The notes beneath the pieces are model-generated. The model searched no databases and had not been told where the DNA came from. It saw nothing but the letters and a program-made list of their open reading frames with translations. Both the position numbers and the translations under genes were made by a program. Positions 43,812 through 52,846 of a stretch of 64,000 bases of DNA are shown in pieces (position 1 is the first letter of the stretch; the number at the start of each line of letters is the position of its first letter). Source of the DNA: JAAZPT01 sp034180455 (GTDB lineage: Bacteria > Bacillota > Clostridia > Christensenellales > Aristaeellaceae); contig JAXFOG010000005.1 in assembly GCA_034180455.1 (NCBI GenBank), positions 1-64,000 of the forward strand. Direction: 5' to 3'.

Positions 43812-46800
43812 ATGGCGAAAATGACTGTGGACGGCAATACTGCTGTTAGCCACGTTGCGTATGCGTTTAGTGATGTAGCCGCAATTTACCCAATTACGCC
43901 TTCTTCACCAATGGGTGAAGTTGCAGATTTATGGTCTGCTCAAGGACGTAAAAATATTTTTGGTCAAAAGGTAGAAGTTCGTGAGTTGCAGAGCGAGGGA
44001 GGTGCTTCTGGTGCAGTGCATGGAGCTCTTTCTGCTGGTGCATTAACTACAACATTCACTGCTAGCCAAGGCCTTTTGTTGATGATTCCTAATATGTACA
44101 AGATTTCTGGAGAACTCCTTCCAGGTGTTTTCCATGTTAGTGCACGTGCACTTGCTGCTCATGCTCTTTCAATATTTGGAGATCATTCTGATGTTATGGC
44201 TTGCCGTAACACTGGATTTGCAATGCTAGCTTCTTCAAGCGTTCAGGAAGCTGAGGATATGGCATTAGTTTCTCACTTAAGTGCTATTGAATCTAGCGTA
44301 CCTTTCCTACATTTCTTTGATGGTTTCCGCACAAGTCATGAAATTCAGAAGATTGACGAAATCTCTTATGATGATATGGCTAAACTTGTTAACTGGGAAA
44401 AAATTGAAGAGTTTAGAGCTAGAGCTTTAAATCCTGAGCATCCTGTTGAAAAAGGAACAGCTCAAAACCCTGATATATATTTCCAAAACAGAGAGGCAGC
44501 CAATAAATTCTATCTCGCTTTGCCAGAAATAGTTCAAAAAGAAATGGATAAAGTTTCTAAGCTTACAGGTAGAAGCTACCATTTATTTGATTACTTTGGT
44601 GCAAAAGATGCAAAACATGTTATTGTTTCAATGTGCTCTTCATGCGATACAATAGAAGAAACAATAAATCATTTGAATGCAGCTGGTGCAAAGCTCGGAC
44701 TTGTAAAAGTTCGTTTATATCGTCCTTTCGATGTTAAGAGCTTTATTGCTTCTCTTCCAAAAACAGTTGAGAAGATTACTGTTTTGGATAGAACAAAGGA
44801 GCCAGGAGCTATTGGAGATCCACTTTATCTTGATGTTGTTTCTGCTTTAGTAGAAAGTGGAATGCATAAAGTTGAAGTTCTTGGTGGCAGATATGGTCTT
44901 GGTAGCAAAGAGTTTACTCCTACTATGGTTAAGGCTATTTATGACAACATGGATGGCGAAAACAAAAATCATTTCACAGTTGGTATCATTGATGATGTAA
45001 CTCATACCAGCCTTGAACTTGGTGAACAGGTTGTATCTTCTCCTGAAGGCACTATTGCTTGCAAGTTCTATGGACTTGGATCTGATGGTACAGTTGGTGC
45101 AAATAAGAACTCTATTAAAATCATTGGCGATCATACAGACATGTATGTACAGGGCTACTTTGCTTATGACTCTAAAAAGAGTGGTGGATTTACAGTTTCT
45201 CACCTGAGATTCGGTAGAAAACCAATTCAGAGTCCTTATCTTGTAGATTCTGCTGATTTTGTTGCGTGCCATAACCAGAGCTACGTTACAAGATATGATC
45301 TTGTTTCATCTTTGAAACCAGGAAAATCATTCTTGTTAAACTGTGCATGGTCTGAGGATGAGCTTGCCGAAATGCTTCCTGTTCAGATGAAACAGCAACT
45401 AGCTAAAAAGCATATCAAATTCTACACAATTGATGCTACAAAGTTAGCAGCTGAAGTTGGAATGGGTAATAGAATCAATACCATAATGCAAGCAGCTTTC
45501 TTCAAAATTGCTGATATTATTCCTTATGATCAAGCTGAAAAATACATGAAGGAATATGCAAAGAAGACCTATGGCAAAAAGGGCGATGAAATCGTAAAGA
45601 AGAATTGGGATGCTATTGATATCGCAATTTCTGGCCTAAAGGAAATTCATGTTCCAGAAGAGTGGGCAACAACAACCACAGGAGCAGAAATGCTTAAAGT
45701 TAAGAGTACTGAGTACTTTGAGAGGATCGCTCATGTTATCAATGCTCAAGAGGGCGACAGCCTACCAGTATCTGCTTTTGATCCTGCTGGTGTAGTACCT
45801 ACTGGTACAACACAATATGAGAAGCGTGGAGTTGGAATTAACGTTCCTATGTGGCATGACGAGAATTGTATTCAGTGTAACACATGCTCATTTGTATGCC
45901 CTCACGCCGCAATAAGATCAATATACATTGATCCTGAAACAACAAAAGAAATCCCTGCTGACTTCAAAACTTTAAATGCAACTGGTAAAGATTTTAGTGG
46001 GTATAAATATAGAATACAGGTTAGTCCACTCGATTGTGTTGGTTGTGGTAACTGTGCTGATGTTTGCCCATCAAAGGTTAAATCACTTACCATGGAGCCA
46101 GTTGATACTCAGATGGATCAAGAAAAAAATTGGGAATTTGCTGCTTCATTACCAGAAATTAAGAGACCAGATAATGTTAAGACTGTTAAGAACAGCCAGG
46201 CTATCAAGCCATTGTTTGAGTTCTCGGGCGCATGCCCAGGTTGTGGTGAAACACCTTACGTAAAGCTTATTTCACAACTCTTTGGAGACAGAATGATTAT
46301 TGCAAATGCAACAGGCTGCTCTTCAATATACGGAGGTTCAGCTCCAACTTGTCCTTATACAGTAAATGATAAGGGACATGGTCCTGCTTGGGCAAACTCC
46401 TTGTTCGAGGATAATGCAGAGTATGGCTATGGTATGAACGTTGGTATTGAACAACGCAGAAACAGAGTTGAAATGGATGTTCGCGACTTGATGGAAGTTG
46501 CCGATGAAACAGGAAAGGCTTTATGCCAGGCTTGGATTGATAATAAGAACGACGCAGAAGGCAGCAAGAAAGCATCTGCAGAGTTACTAGAGTATTGCGA
46601 GAATGGCACAGATCATAGAGAACTTCGTGAAGCCATAATAAAGAATGCTGATATTCTTGTTAAAAAGTCAGTTTGGATTATTGGTGGCGACGGTTGGGCT
46701 TATGATATCGGATATGGCGGACTTGATCATGTATTAGCTTCTGGCGAAGATGTAAATGTTTTGGTTCTTGATACAGAAGTATATTCAAATACTGGCGGTC

Positions 46801-47306
46801 AGGCTTCAAAAGCTACTCCAATTGGCTCCACTGCTAAATTCGCAGCTGCTGGTAAAGAAACTAAGAAAAAAGATCTTGGTATGATGGCTATGTCATATGG
46901 ATATGTATATGTTGCTTCAGTAGGTATGGGCGCAAATGCTGCTCAACTACTTAAAGCAGTATCCGAAGCAGAAGCTTATCATGGTCCATCTCTGATTATT
47001 GCTTATGCTCCTTGCATTAACCATGGTATTAAGATGGGTAAGACTCAAAGAATTACTAAGGAAGCAGTTGAAGCTGGATACTGGACACTGTATAGATTTA
47101 ATCCAGATCTTGCTAAGGAAGGAAAGAATCCTTTCACATTAGACAGTAAGGATCCTACAGGCAGTTATCAAGACTTCATTAGAGGCGAAATTCGTTATTC
47201 ATCATTGCTTAAGTCATTCCCAGAAAGAGCTGAAAGGTTATTTGAAAAAGCCGAGAAAGCCGCTCAGGAAAGACATGAAATGTTGAAAAACATGGCCGAC
47301 AAATAA
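43812..47306 (+). CDS. nifJ: Pyruvate:ferredoxin (flavodoxin) oxidoreductase, single-chain
   Basis: Converts pyruvate and CoA into acetyl-CoA, CO2 and reduced ferredoxin, the central anaerobic step after glycolysis. The 1164-residue chain carries domains in the usual order: the N-terminal pyrimidine-binding region (AIYPITPSSPMGE), the gamma domain, two ferredoxin-type [4Fe-4S] motifs (CIQCNTCSFVCP about 686-697; CVGCGNCADVCP about 742-753), a further cluster cysteine in CPGCGETPY, and the TPP-binding GGDGWAYDIGYGG (about 957). The start is ATG 43812 after AGAGGAGG; an in-frame ATG at 43776 precedes the ribosome binding site. Codon use appears strongly biased, consistent with abundance. Confidence 0.97.
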   Translation: MAKMTVDGNTAVSHVAYAFSDVAAIYPITPSSPMGEVADLWSAQGRKNIFGQKVEVRELQSEGGASGAVHGALSAGALTTTFTASQGLLLMIPNMYKISGELLPGVFHVSARALAAHALSIFGDHSDVMACRNTGFAMLASSSVQEAEDMALVSHLSAIESSVPFLHFFDGFRTSHEIQKIDEISYDDMAKLVNWEKIEEFRARALNPEHPVEKGTAQNPDIYFQNREAANKFYLALPEIVQKEMDKVSKLTGRSYHLFDYFGAKDAKHVIVSMCSSCDTIEETINHLNAAGAKLGLVKVRLYRPFDVKSFIASLPKTVEKITVLDRTKEPGAIGDPLYLDVVSALVESGMHKVEVLGGRYGLGSKEFTPTMVKAIYDNMDGENKNHFTVGIIDDVTHTSLELGEQVVSSPEGTIACKFYGLGSDGTVGANKNSIKIIGDHTDMYVQGYFAYDSKKSGGFTVSHLRFGRKPIQSPYLVDSADFVACHNQSYVTRYDLVSSLKPGKSFLLNCAWSEDELAEMLPVQMKQQLAKKHIKFYTIDATKLAAEVGMGNRINTIMQAAFFKIADIIPYDQAEKYMKEYAKKTYGKKGDEIVKKNWDAIDIAISGLKEIHVPEEWATTTTGAEMLKVKSTEYFERIAHVINAQEGDSLPVSAFDPAGVVPTGTTQYEKRGVGINVPMWHDENCIQCNTCSFVCPHAAIRSIYIDPETTKEIPADFKTLNATGKDFSGYKYRIQVSPLDCVGCGNCADVCPSKVKSLTMEPVDTQMDQEKNWEFAASLPEIKRPDNVKTVKNSQAIKPLFEFSGACPGCGETPYVKLISQLFGDRMIIANATGCSSIYGGSAPTCPYTVNDKGHGPAWANSLFEDNAEYGYGMNVGIEQRRNRVEMDVRDLMEVADETGKALCQAWIDNKNDAEGSKKASAELLEYCENGTDHRELREAIIKNADILVKKSVWIIGGDGWAYDIGYGGLDHVLASGEDVNVLVLDTEVYSNTGGQASKATPIGSTAKFAAAGKETKKKDLGMMAMSYGYVYVASVGMGANAAQLLKAVSEAEAYHGPSLIIAYAPCINHGIKMGKTQRITKEAVEAGYWTLYRFNPDLAKEGKNPFTLDSKDPTGSYQDFIRGEIRYSSLLKSFPERAERLFEKAEKAAQERHEMLKNMADK

Positions 47307-47320
47307 AAATAACTACTTTT

Positions 47321-47354
47321 AGAGCATTATAGCATAGCTGTAATGCTCTTTTCT
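47321..47354 (+). terminator. Terminator after nifJ
   Basis: AGAGCATTA (47321-47329) pairs with TAATGCTCT (47341-47349) and runs into TTTTC. Confidence 0.88.
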
Positions 47355-47364
47355 TTTATTTGAA

Positions 47365-47393
47365 TTGAAAAATAAGCATATTTTTGTTATAAT
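47365..47393 (+). promoter_or_regulatory. Promoter of the DRTGG/GHKL/PHP cluster
   Basis: TTGAAA (47365-47370), 17 bases, TATAAT (47388-47393). The first start is at 47429. Confidence 0.83.
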
Positions 47394-47428
47394 TACTTCG
47401 CAAGTTTAATTTAAGGAGTATGATTTTT

Positions 47429-47782
47429 TTGACTATTCGTAATATATGCGAGATACTAGATGCAGAAGTAGTTGTCGGAGCAGATATGCTTGATGTTGAA
47501 GAAATCAGCGGCTTTGCCTCGGACTTAATGAGCGATGTTCTTGCTTTTGTACAGGAAAGAACCGTATTGATTACTGGCCTTGTTAATGTACATGTATTTC
47601 GTACTGCTCAGATGATAGACTGTAATTGTATTATCTTTTCAAGGGGTAAAATGCCTTCTGCAGATCTAATTGAATTAGGAAAGAATATGAATATGGTAAT
47701 TTTATGTTGTGAATATTCTAGCTATGAAACTAGTGGATTATTATATTCCCATGGATTACCAAGCGCCAAACTCAATGAGTAA
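47429..47782 (+). CDS. Stand-alone DRTGG-type domain protein
   Basis: 117 residues that look like a single DRTGG domain: TIRNICEILDAEVVVGADML, a central strand-turn LITGLVNVHVFRTAQMIDCN, then CIIFSRGKMPSADLIELGKN and a late SSYETSGLLYSHGL. The domain is also found in fused CBS/DRTGG pyrophosphatases and phosphotransacetylases, where it appears regulatory. TTG 47429, ten bases from GGAG, is preferred over ATG 47420, which is one base from it. It overlaps the next gene. A second DRTGG-type protein is encoded two genes on. No catalytic residues are apparent. Confidence 0.75.
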   Translation: MTIRNICEILDAEVVVGADMLDVEEISGFASDLMSDVLAFVQERTVLITGLVNVHVFRTAQMIDCNCIIFSRGKMPSADLIELGKNMNMVILCCEYSSYETSGLLYSHGLPSAKLNE

Positions 47783-48209
47783 TTTAATATCTAAATTTGA
47801 ATATAATATTGAAAAGGGCGACTACGATAGAGCAGGCGTAGTTTCTGCTATTATTAAAAGAAAGCTTAAAGATTTGAGCTTTTCTAAGGAACTTATACGT
47901 CGTGTTGCTGTTGTTAGCTATGAAGCAGAGCTTAATATTATTATTCATAGCCTAGGAGGCAAGCTACTATTTAATATATATTCAGATAGGGTTGTCATAT
48001 CTACTGAGGACAAAGGTCCAGGAATTGCAGATATCAAACTTGCTCTTACGCCTGGCTATTCTACAGCAGAGGAGGAAGCTCAGATTTTGGGCTTTGGGGC
48101 TGGAATGGGACTGCCAAATATGAAAAAAAATTCTGATATATTTAATATTGAGAGTACATATGGTATTGGTACTAAAATTTCTATGACAGTTTTTGTAAAA
48201 GAGGAATAA
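47775..48209 (+). CDS. GHKL-fold ATPase, anti-sigma-factor-like
   Basis: About 144 residues. The N box is YEAELNIIIHS, G1 is EDKGPGIAD and G2 is GFGAGMGLPNMKK, the full set for a Bergerat-fold ATP site, with no histidine-kinase dimerisation domain. This resembles SpoIIAB/RsbW-type serine kinases and the anti-sigma-like proteins often found next to DRTGG genes in Clostridia. I take ATG 47775, which overlaps the previous stop; ATG 47751 is possible. Neither has a good ribosome binding site, suggesting coupling. No sigma factor or anti-anti-sigma gene is in the window, so its partner is unknown. Confidence 0.82.
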   Translation: MSNLISKFEYNIEKGDYDRAGVVSAIIKRKLKDLSFSKELIRRVAVVSYEAELNIIIHSLGGKLLFNIYSDRVVISTEDKGPGIADIKLALTPGYSTAEEEAQILGFGAGMGLPNMKKNSDIFNIESTYGIGTKISMTVFVKEE

Positions 48210-48213
48210 TAAT

Positions 48214-48564
48214 ATGAAAATAAATGAAATTGCAGCTGCTATCTCTGGTAAGATTATTAGCCAAAATAATAATTCCAATACAGATATTTTATATGCATAT
48301 TCTAGCGATTTGCTGAGTATGGTATTAAAAAATGCTGTAAGTGATATGGCACTTATTACTATACAAAGCAATATCAATGCAGTTGCAGTGTGCGTACTTA
48401 TGGAATCACCACTTCTTATTTTAGCAGAGGGTGTTAAGGTTGATTCAAAAGCTCTAGATAAAGCAAATGAAGAAAATGTTTGCATTATTGAAAGTCCTCT
48501 ATCTGCATATGCTATTAGTGGCATACTATACTCAAACAATATATTGCCATCGGATATGGCGTAA
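48214..48564 (+). CDS. Second stand-alone DRTGG-type domain protein
   Basis: 116 residues. The layout is the same as for the protein at 47429-47782: an N-terminal helix and strand (MKINEIAAAISGKIISQ), a central DMALITIQSN strand, and a C-terminal YAISGILYSNNIL that parallels SGLLYSHGL of its neighbour. The two differ widely in sequence, so they are old paralogues or separately recruited. ATG 48214 follows GAGGA. It lies four bases after the GHKL gene and ten before the PHP gene. Confidence 0.72.
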   Translation: MKINEIAAAISGKIISQNNNSNTDILYAYSSDLLSMVLKNAVSDMALITIQSNINAVAVCVLMESPLLILAEGVKVDSKALDKANEENVCIIESPLSAYAISGILYSNNILPSDMA

Positions 48565-48573
48565 ATTTATAAA

Positions 48574-49287
48574 ATGCATTTGTATATAGACTTGCATATT
48601 CATTCTTGTCTTTCACCTTGTGCAGATGATGAAATGACACCTAATAATATAATGGGAATGGCAATGATAAAAGGACTTAATATAATTGCAATTACCGATC
48701 ATAATACTACAGATAATATTTCATCGTTTTTAGAACTTCAGGATGATTACGGTATTGAGGTTATACCTGGTATCGAAGTTACAAGTAAAGAAGAAGTTCA
48801 CATACTTGGATATTTTTTAAATATGGATGATGCAAAAAATGCTGGAAATACTTTTAAATCCTCACTACCACATAAGAAAAATGTACCTGAAATTTTTGGA
48901 CATCAACTTCTTATGGATAAACAAGATAATATAGTTGGTGAATTAGATGATCTTCTTATTGCTGCTACATCTTATAATCTTTATGAGGTGGTAAAAATAA
49001 TAAGAGATTGTGGCGGAATAGCTGTTCCAGCTCATATAAATCGCGGGAATAATGGGATTATTCAGAATCAAGGTTTTGTTCCAGAAGATCTAATGTTTAA
49101 TACATTAGAATATTCTAGAACTTTGCCGATTGAAAGCTCCATATTAAAAGGAAAGCACAAACTTATATCTTCAGATGCACATTATCTTGGAGATATTTTA
49201 GAAAAAGATGCAGCGCTATCATATGATGTTAAAGATAAATTCGATTTACTGAATTTGTTAAAGGATAAGGAGAATTATGCAAATTAA
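48574..49287 (+). CDS. PHP-domain phosphoesterase
   Basis: 237 residues of the PHP family, close in size and layout to nucleoside 3',5'-bisphosphate phosphatases. The metal ligands appear complete: DLHIHS near the start, ITDHNT, PGIEVTS, the HILGYF histidine, VPAHINR and the late SSDAHYLGD. The chain is shorter than E. coli RnmA/YciV. ATG 48574 has no strong ribosome binding site. It is the last member of the DRTGG/GHKL/DRTGG/PHP group and overlaps hisS by 11 bases, so the synthetases may share its transcript. The substrate is not predictable. Confidence 0.86.
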   Translation: MHLYIDLHIHSCLSPCADDEMTPNNIMGMAMIKGLNIIAITDHNTTDNISSFLELQDDYGIEVIPGIEVTSKEEVHILGYFLNMDDAKNAGNTFKSSLPHKKNVPEIFGHQLLMDKQDNIVGELDDLLIAATSYNLYEVVKIIRDCGGIAVPAHINRGNNGIIQNQGFVPEDLMFNTLEYSRTLPIESSILKGKHKLISSDAHYLGDILEKDAALSYDVKDKFDLLNLLKDKENYAN

Positions 49288-50533
49288 AATACTAAAAGGA
49301 ATGAAAGATATTTTGCCTTCTCAGAGCGATAGATGGCAAATGATAGAATCTACTATTAGAAAATATGCAGCAGTATATGGATTTCAAGAAATTCGTACTC
49401 CTGTACTTGAGCGTACTGAGCTTTTTGCTAGGGGTGTTGGTGATACAACAGATATAGTTCAAAAAGAAATGTATACGTTTAAGGATAAGGGAGATAGATC
49501 CGTAACTTTAAAGCCAGAAGGCACAGCTGGTACAGTAAGAGCTTTTCTGGAAGCTGGATTAAATTCCGAGGCTTTACCATGTAAACTTTATTATTTAAAT
49601 GCTCCTATTTTCAGATATGAATCTCCACAGTCAGGCAGACTAAGAGAACATCATCAATTTGGAGTTGAATGCTTTGGCTCAAATGATCCAAGTAGCGATG
49701 CTGAAGTAATATCGCTCGGATATAATTTATTAAAGAAATTCAATATTCCAAACCTTAATGTTCAGATTAATAGTATTGGATGTTCTAAATGTAGACCAGC
49801 ATATACAAAAGCACTTTTAGAGTATTTGAGTGATAAAAAAGATAAACTTTGTAAAGATTGCCTTACGAGATATGAGAAGAATCCACTAAGAGTATTAGAT
49901 TGTAAAGAAGAGAATTGCAAGCTTTTAATTAAAGACTCACCTAAAATTACGAATTATTTATGCGATGAATGCAAAGAACACATGGATAAGCTTTTGCATT
50001 ATTTGGACTCTATCGAGATTCCTTATACAATAAATCCATATGTTGTTAGGGGACTAGATTATTATACAAAGACAGTTTTTGAATTTGTGCAAAAAACTGA
50101 AAATGGCAATCTTACCGTTTGTGGTGGGGGAAGATATGATAATCTTGTAAGTGAGCTTGGTGGTCCACAAATGCCAGCCGTTGGTTTCGGACTTGGTATT
50201 GAACGCTTACTAATGCTAATGAGTGATGATTCTCAACGACTTAGCTCTGCCCCCGATGTATTTGTAGCAAATATTTCTCAGAATGATTTAGCAGAATCAT
50301 ATAGAGTGTTAAATTTACTTAGGACTAATGATATAAAGTCAGATATGGATCATCTGAACAGAAGCTTAAAATCACAGTTTAAATTTGCTAACAAAAGTAA
50401 TGCCAAATTTATACTTATGGTTGGTGGAGAAGAGCTTGAGCGTGGAGCCTATAAACTTAGAAATCTTGATAATAGAGAAGAACAAGAGATAAATAAATCT
50501 GATTTAATTTCAAAATTAAAATCACTATTGTAG
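49277..50533 (+). CDS. hisS: Histidyl-tRNA synthetase
   Basis: 418-residue class II synthetase charging tRNA-His. Motif 2 is APIFRYESPQSGRLREHHQFGVE in outline, the HisA motif is RGLDYYTKTVFEF, and motif 3 is GFGLGIERLL; the anticodon-binding domain closes the protein. The ATG follows AAGGAG. A T-box leader is ruled out because the gene overlaps its upstream neighbour. aspS follows ten bases on, the usual hisS-aspS pair of Firmicutes. Confidence 0.97.
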   Translation: MQIKILKGMKDILPSQSDRWQMIESTIRKYAAVYGFQEIRTPVLERTELFARGVGDTTDIVQKEMYTFKDKGDRSVTLKPEGTAGTVRAFLEAGLNSEALPCKLYYLNAPIFRYESPQSGRLREHHQFGVECFGSNDPSSDAEVISLGYNLLKKFNIPNLNVQINSIGCSKCRPAYTKALLEYLSDKKDKLCKDCLTRYEKNPLRVLDCKEENCKLLIKDSPKITNYLCDECKEHMDKLLHYLDSIEIPYTINPYVVRGLDYYTKTVFEFVQKTENGNLTVCGGGRYDNLVSELGGPQMPAVGFGLGIERLLMLMSDDSQRLSSAPDVFVANISQNDLAESYRVLNLLRTNDIKSDMDHLNRSLKSQFKFANKSNAKFILMVGGEELERGAYKLRNLDNREEQEINKSDLISKLKSLL

Positions 50534-50543
50534 GAGAAAGAAT

Positions 50544-52319
50544 ATGCAAGCATATAGAAAAAGAACAGCGTATTGTGCGCAGTTAGACGAGAGCTATATA
50601 GGAAAAGAAGTTGCTCTAAATGCATGGGTTCAAAAATCTAGAGACTTAGGTAGTATATTATTTGTATGGCTTAGAGACAAGTCTGGAATAATTCAGGTTG
50701 TATTTGATCAAAATCATTGCAACAAAGAAACTTATGAAGAAGCCCAAAAACTTAGAAGCGAATTTGTTGTTGGCGTTGTAGGCAAAGTTCGCAAGAGAGA
50801 TGAAAAAGCTGTTAATTCAAGCCTTAAAACTGGCACAATAGAATTGCTTGCTAGTGAACTTGTTATAATAAATGAATCTCCTACACCACCTATATATATA
50901 GATGATAATGCTGAAGAATCAGAAACTTTGAGATTAAAGTATAGATATTTAGATATTAGAAAGCCAAAAATTAAGGACGCTTTAATTTTTAGGCATAATG
51001 TTATAAAAGCTATTAGAGAATATATTGATAATCAAGGTTTTGTTGAAGTAGAAACACCAATGCTTACAAAATCTACACCAGAGGGTGCACGTGATTATCT
51101 TGTTCCAAGTAGAGTTCATCCAGGAGAATTTTATGCTTTGCCACAGAGTCCACAGATTTATAAGCAGTTACTTATGCTAGGTGGTATGGACAGATACTAT
51201 CAGTTAGCAAGGTGCTTTAGAGATGAGGATGGTAGGGCAGACAGACAGCCAGAATTTACACAATTTGATATGGAAATGTCTTTTGTTGATCAAGAAGATA
51301 TTCAGTCTGTTGTTGAAGGTATCTTTGCAAATGTTTTTAGTAAAACAAAAAACATTAAAATTAATCTTCCACTTCCAAGAATGACATGGAAAGATGCAAT
51401 GTATACCTATGGATCTGATAAACCAGATACAAGATTTGAAATGAAAATTCAAACTCTTAATGATGTACTTTCAGACTGTGGCTTTTCTGTATTTGAAAAT
51501 GTAATAAACAATAATGGTATAATTTCAGCAATTAAAGTAGATGGTGGGGCAGATCTTTCCAGAAAACATATTGACAAGCTTGAGGAACAAGCTAAAACAT
51601 ACCATGTAAAAGGCCTGTCATGGATAAAGATTATGGAAAATGGAGAAATAAAATCTTCTCTATCAAAGGTATTGTCCGAATCAATACTTAAAAAAATAAT
51701 TCAGAAATTGCAAATGAGCAATGGAGATATTTGCTTTATTATTGCCGATAAAGAGTACATTTCTCTCACGGCAACTGGTCAATTAAGGTTACAAATTGCA
51801 AAAGAGCGCAATCTGATAGATAAGGATAAATATAATCTATTCTGGGTAACTGAATTTCCGTTATTTGAGTGGAGTGAAGAAGAAAACAGATTTGTTGCTA
51901 TGCATCACCCTTTTACAAGCCCTATGCTAGAAGATGCACACCTTATGGATACAAATCCAGGAGCTGTTCGTGCAAATGCATATGATCTGGTTATGAATGG
52001 CATTGAAATGGGAAGTGGATCAATAAGAATTCACAAGAGTGATTTACAGTCAAAAATGTTTAAAATGCTAGGACTTACAGAGCAAGAAGCTAATGATAAA
52101 TTTGGATTTTTACTCGAAGCATTTAAATATGGAACACCCCCACATGGTGGATTTGCTTTTGGAGTAGATAGACTTGTTATGGTTCTTCTTGGAGCTGAAA
52201 GTCTTAGGGATGTAATTGCATTTCCAAAAATTCAAAACGGAAAATGCTTAATGATAAATACACCATCAACTGTAAGTAATGATCAGCTTGATATACTTGG
52301 ACTAAGTATTAAAGATTGA
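50544..52319 (+). CDS. aspS: Aspartyl-tRNA synthetase
   Basis: 591-residue bacterial-type class II synthetase. An N-terminal OB-fold anticodon domain (VALNAWVQKSRDLGSILFVWLRD in outline) is followed by the catalytic core with FVEVETPMLTKSTPEGARD, RCFRDEDGRADRQPEFTQFD and FGVDRLVM, and the GAD insertion typical of bacterial enzymes. Whether it is strictly specific for tRNA-Asp or also charges tRNA-Asn depends on GatCAB being elsewhere in the genome. The ATG follows GTAGGAG; the gene ends with TGA. Confidence 0.97.
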   Translation: MQAYRKRTAYCAQLDESYIGKEVALNAWVQKSRDLGSILFVWLRDKSGIIQVVFDQNHCNKETYEEAQKLRSEFVVGVVGKVRKRDEKAVNSSLKTGTIELLASELVIINESPTPPIYIDDNAEESETLRLKYRYLDIRKPKIKDALIFRHNVIKAIREYIDNQGFVEVETPMLTKSTPEGARDYLVPSRVHPGEFYALPQSPQIYKQLLMLGGMDRYYQLARCFRDEDGRADRQPEFTQFDMEMSFVDQEDIQSVVEGIFANVFSKTKNIKINLPLPRMTWKDAMYTYGSDKPDTRFEMKIQTLNDVLSDCGFSVFENVINNNGIISAIKVDGGADLSRKHIDKLEEQAKTYHVKGLSWIKIMENGEIKSSLSKVLSESILKKIIQKLQMSNGDICFIIADKEYISLTATGQLRLQIAKERNLIDKDKYNLFWVTEFPLFEWSEEENRFVAMHHPFTSPMLEDAHLMDTNPGAVRANAYDLVMNGIEMGSGSIRIHKSDLQSKMFKMLGLTEQEANDKFGFLLEAFKYGTPPHGGFAFGVDRLVMVLLGAESLRDVIAFPKIQNGKCLMINTPSTVSNDQLDILGLSIKD

Positions 52320-52323
52320 TTTA

Positions 52324-52352
52324 TTGTAATATAAAAGCCTATTTGTTATAAT
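52324..52352 (+). promoter_or_regulatory. Promoter of the asp23-nusB-xse operon
   Basis: TTGTAA (52324-52329), 17 bases, TATAAT (52347-52352), just after the aspS stop. The start codon at 52376 follows AGGAGGT. Confidence 0.75.
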
Positions 52353-52375
52353 TTATTTTAATAGGAGGTAAATAT

Positions 52376-52846
52376 ATGGCAAGTAATAAAAATCTACCTT
52401 TAGACATAAGTACAGATGTTGAGTTTAAAGGGGAAGTCACTTATTCAAATGAAGTTATAGCTACAATTGCCGGAATTGCAGCTAATGAAATTGAAGGCAT
52501 CGCTGAAATGATCCCTGTTGGAGGGTGGAATGAGTACTCTAGAAAGAGTAGAAACATTACAAAGGGCATTAAAATAGAACTTGGCTCTGAAGAAGTCTCT
52601 CTTGATATTTATGTTTCTATAGAGTATGGAACCCCAATTCAGAAAGCTGCTTTTGATGTGCAAAATAATATAAAAAAATCTATCGAAGCTATGACAGGTT
52701 TGCATGTTCTTAAGGTGGATGTTCATGTTCAGGGAGTAAGCTTTGAAAAAGAAACTGAAGAAACTAAAAATTTAGTAGAAAAGACTGAAGTTTTGATTGA
52801 TGAACCAAAAGAAGAAAATGAAACAAAAGAGGAGAAAAAAGCATGA
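52376..52846 (+). CDS. Asp23/Gls24 family protein
   Basis: 156 residues with the Asp23 (DUF322) domain: FKGEVTYSNEVIATIAGIAANEIEGI in outline and a central YVSIEYGTPI strand, then a highly charged Glu/Lys tail. Members are abundant, membrane-associated through AmaP, and linked to envelope stress and alkaline shock in staphylococci; in Clostridia they are usually placed before nusB, as here. The ATG follows AGGAGGT. It overlaps the AmaP-like gene by four bases. Confidence 0.93.
   Translation: MASNKNLPLDISTDVEFKGEVTYSNEVIATIAGIAANEIEGIAEMIPVGGWNEYSRKSRNITKGIKIELGSEEVSLDIYVSIEYGTPIQKAAFDVQNNIKKSIEAMTGLHVLKVDVHVQGVSFEKETEETKNLVEKTEVLIDEPKEENETKEEKKA

Noticed and set aside
49250..49280. T-box riboswitch ahead of hisS or aspS
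   Set aside because: hisS overlaps the PHP gene and aspS is ten bases after hisS, so there is no room for a leader.
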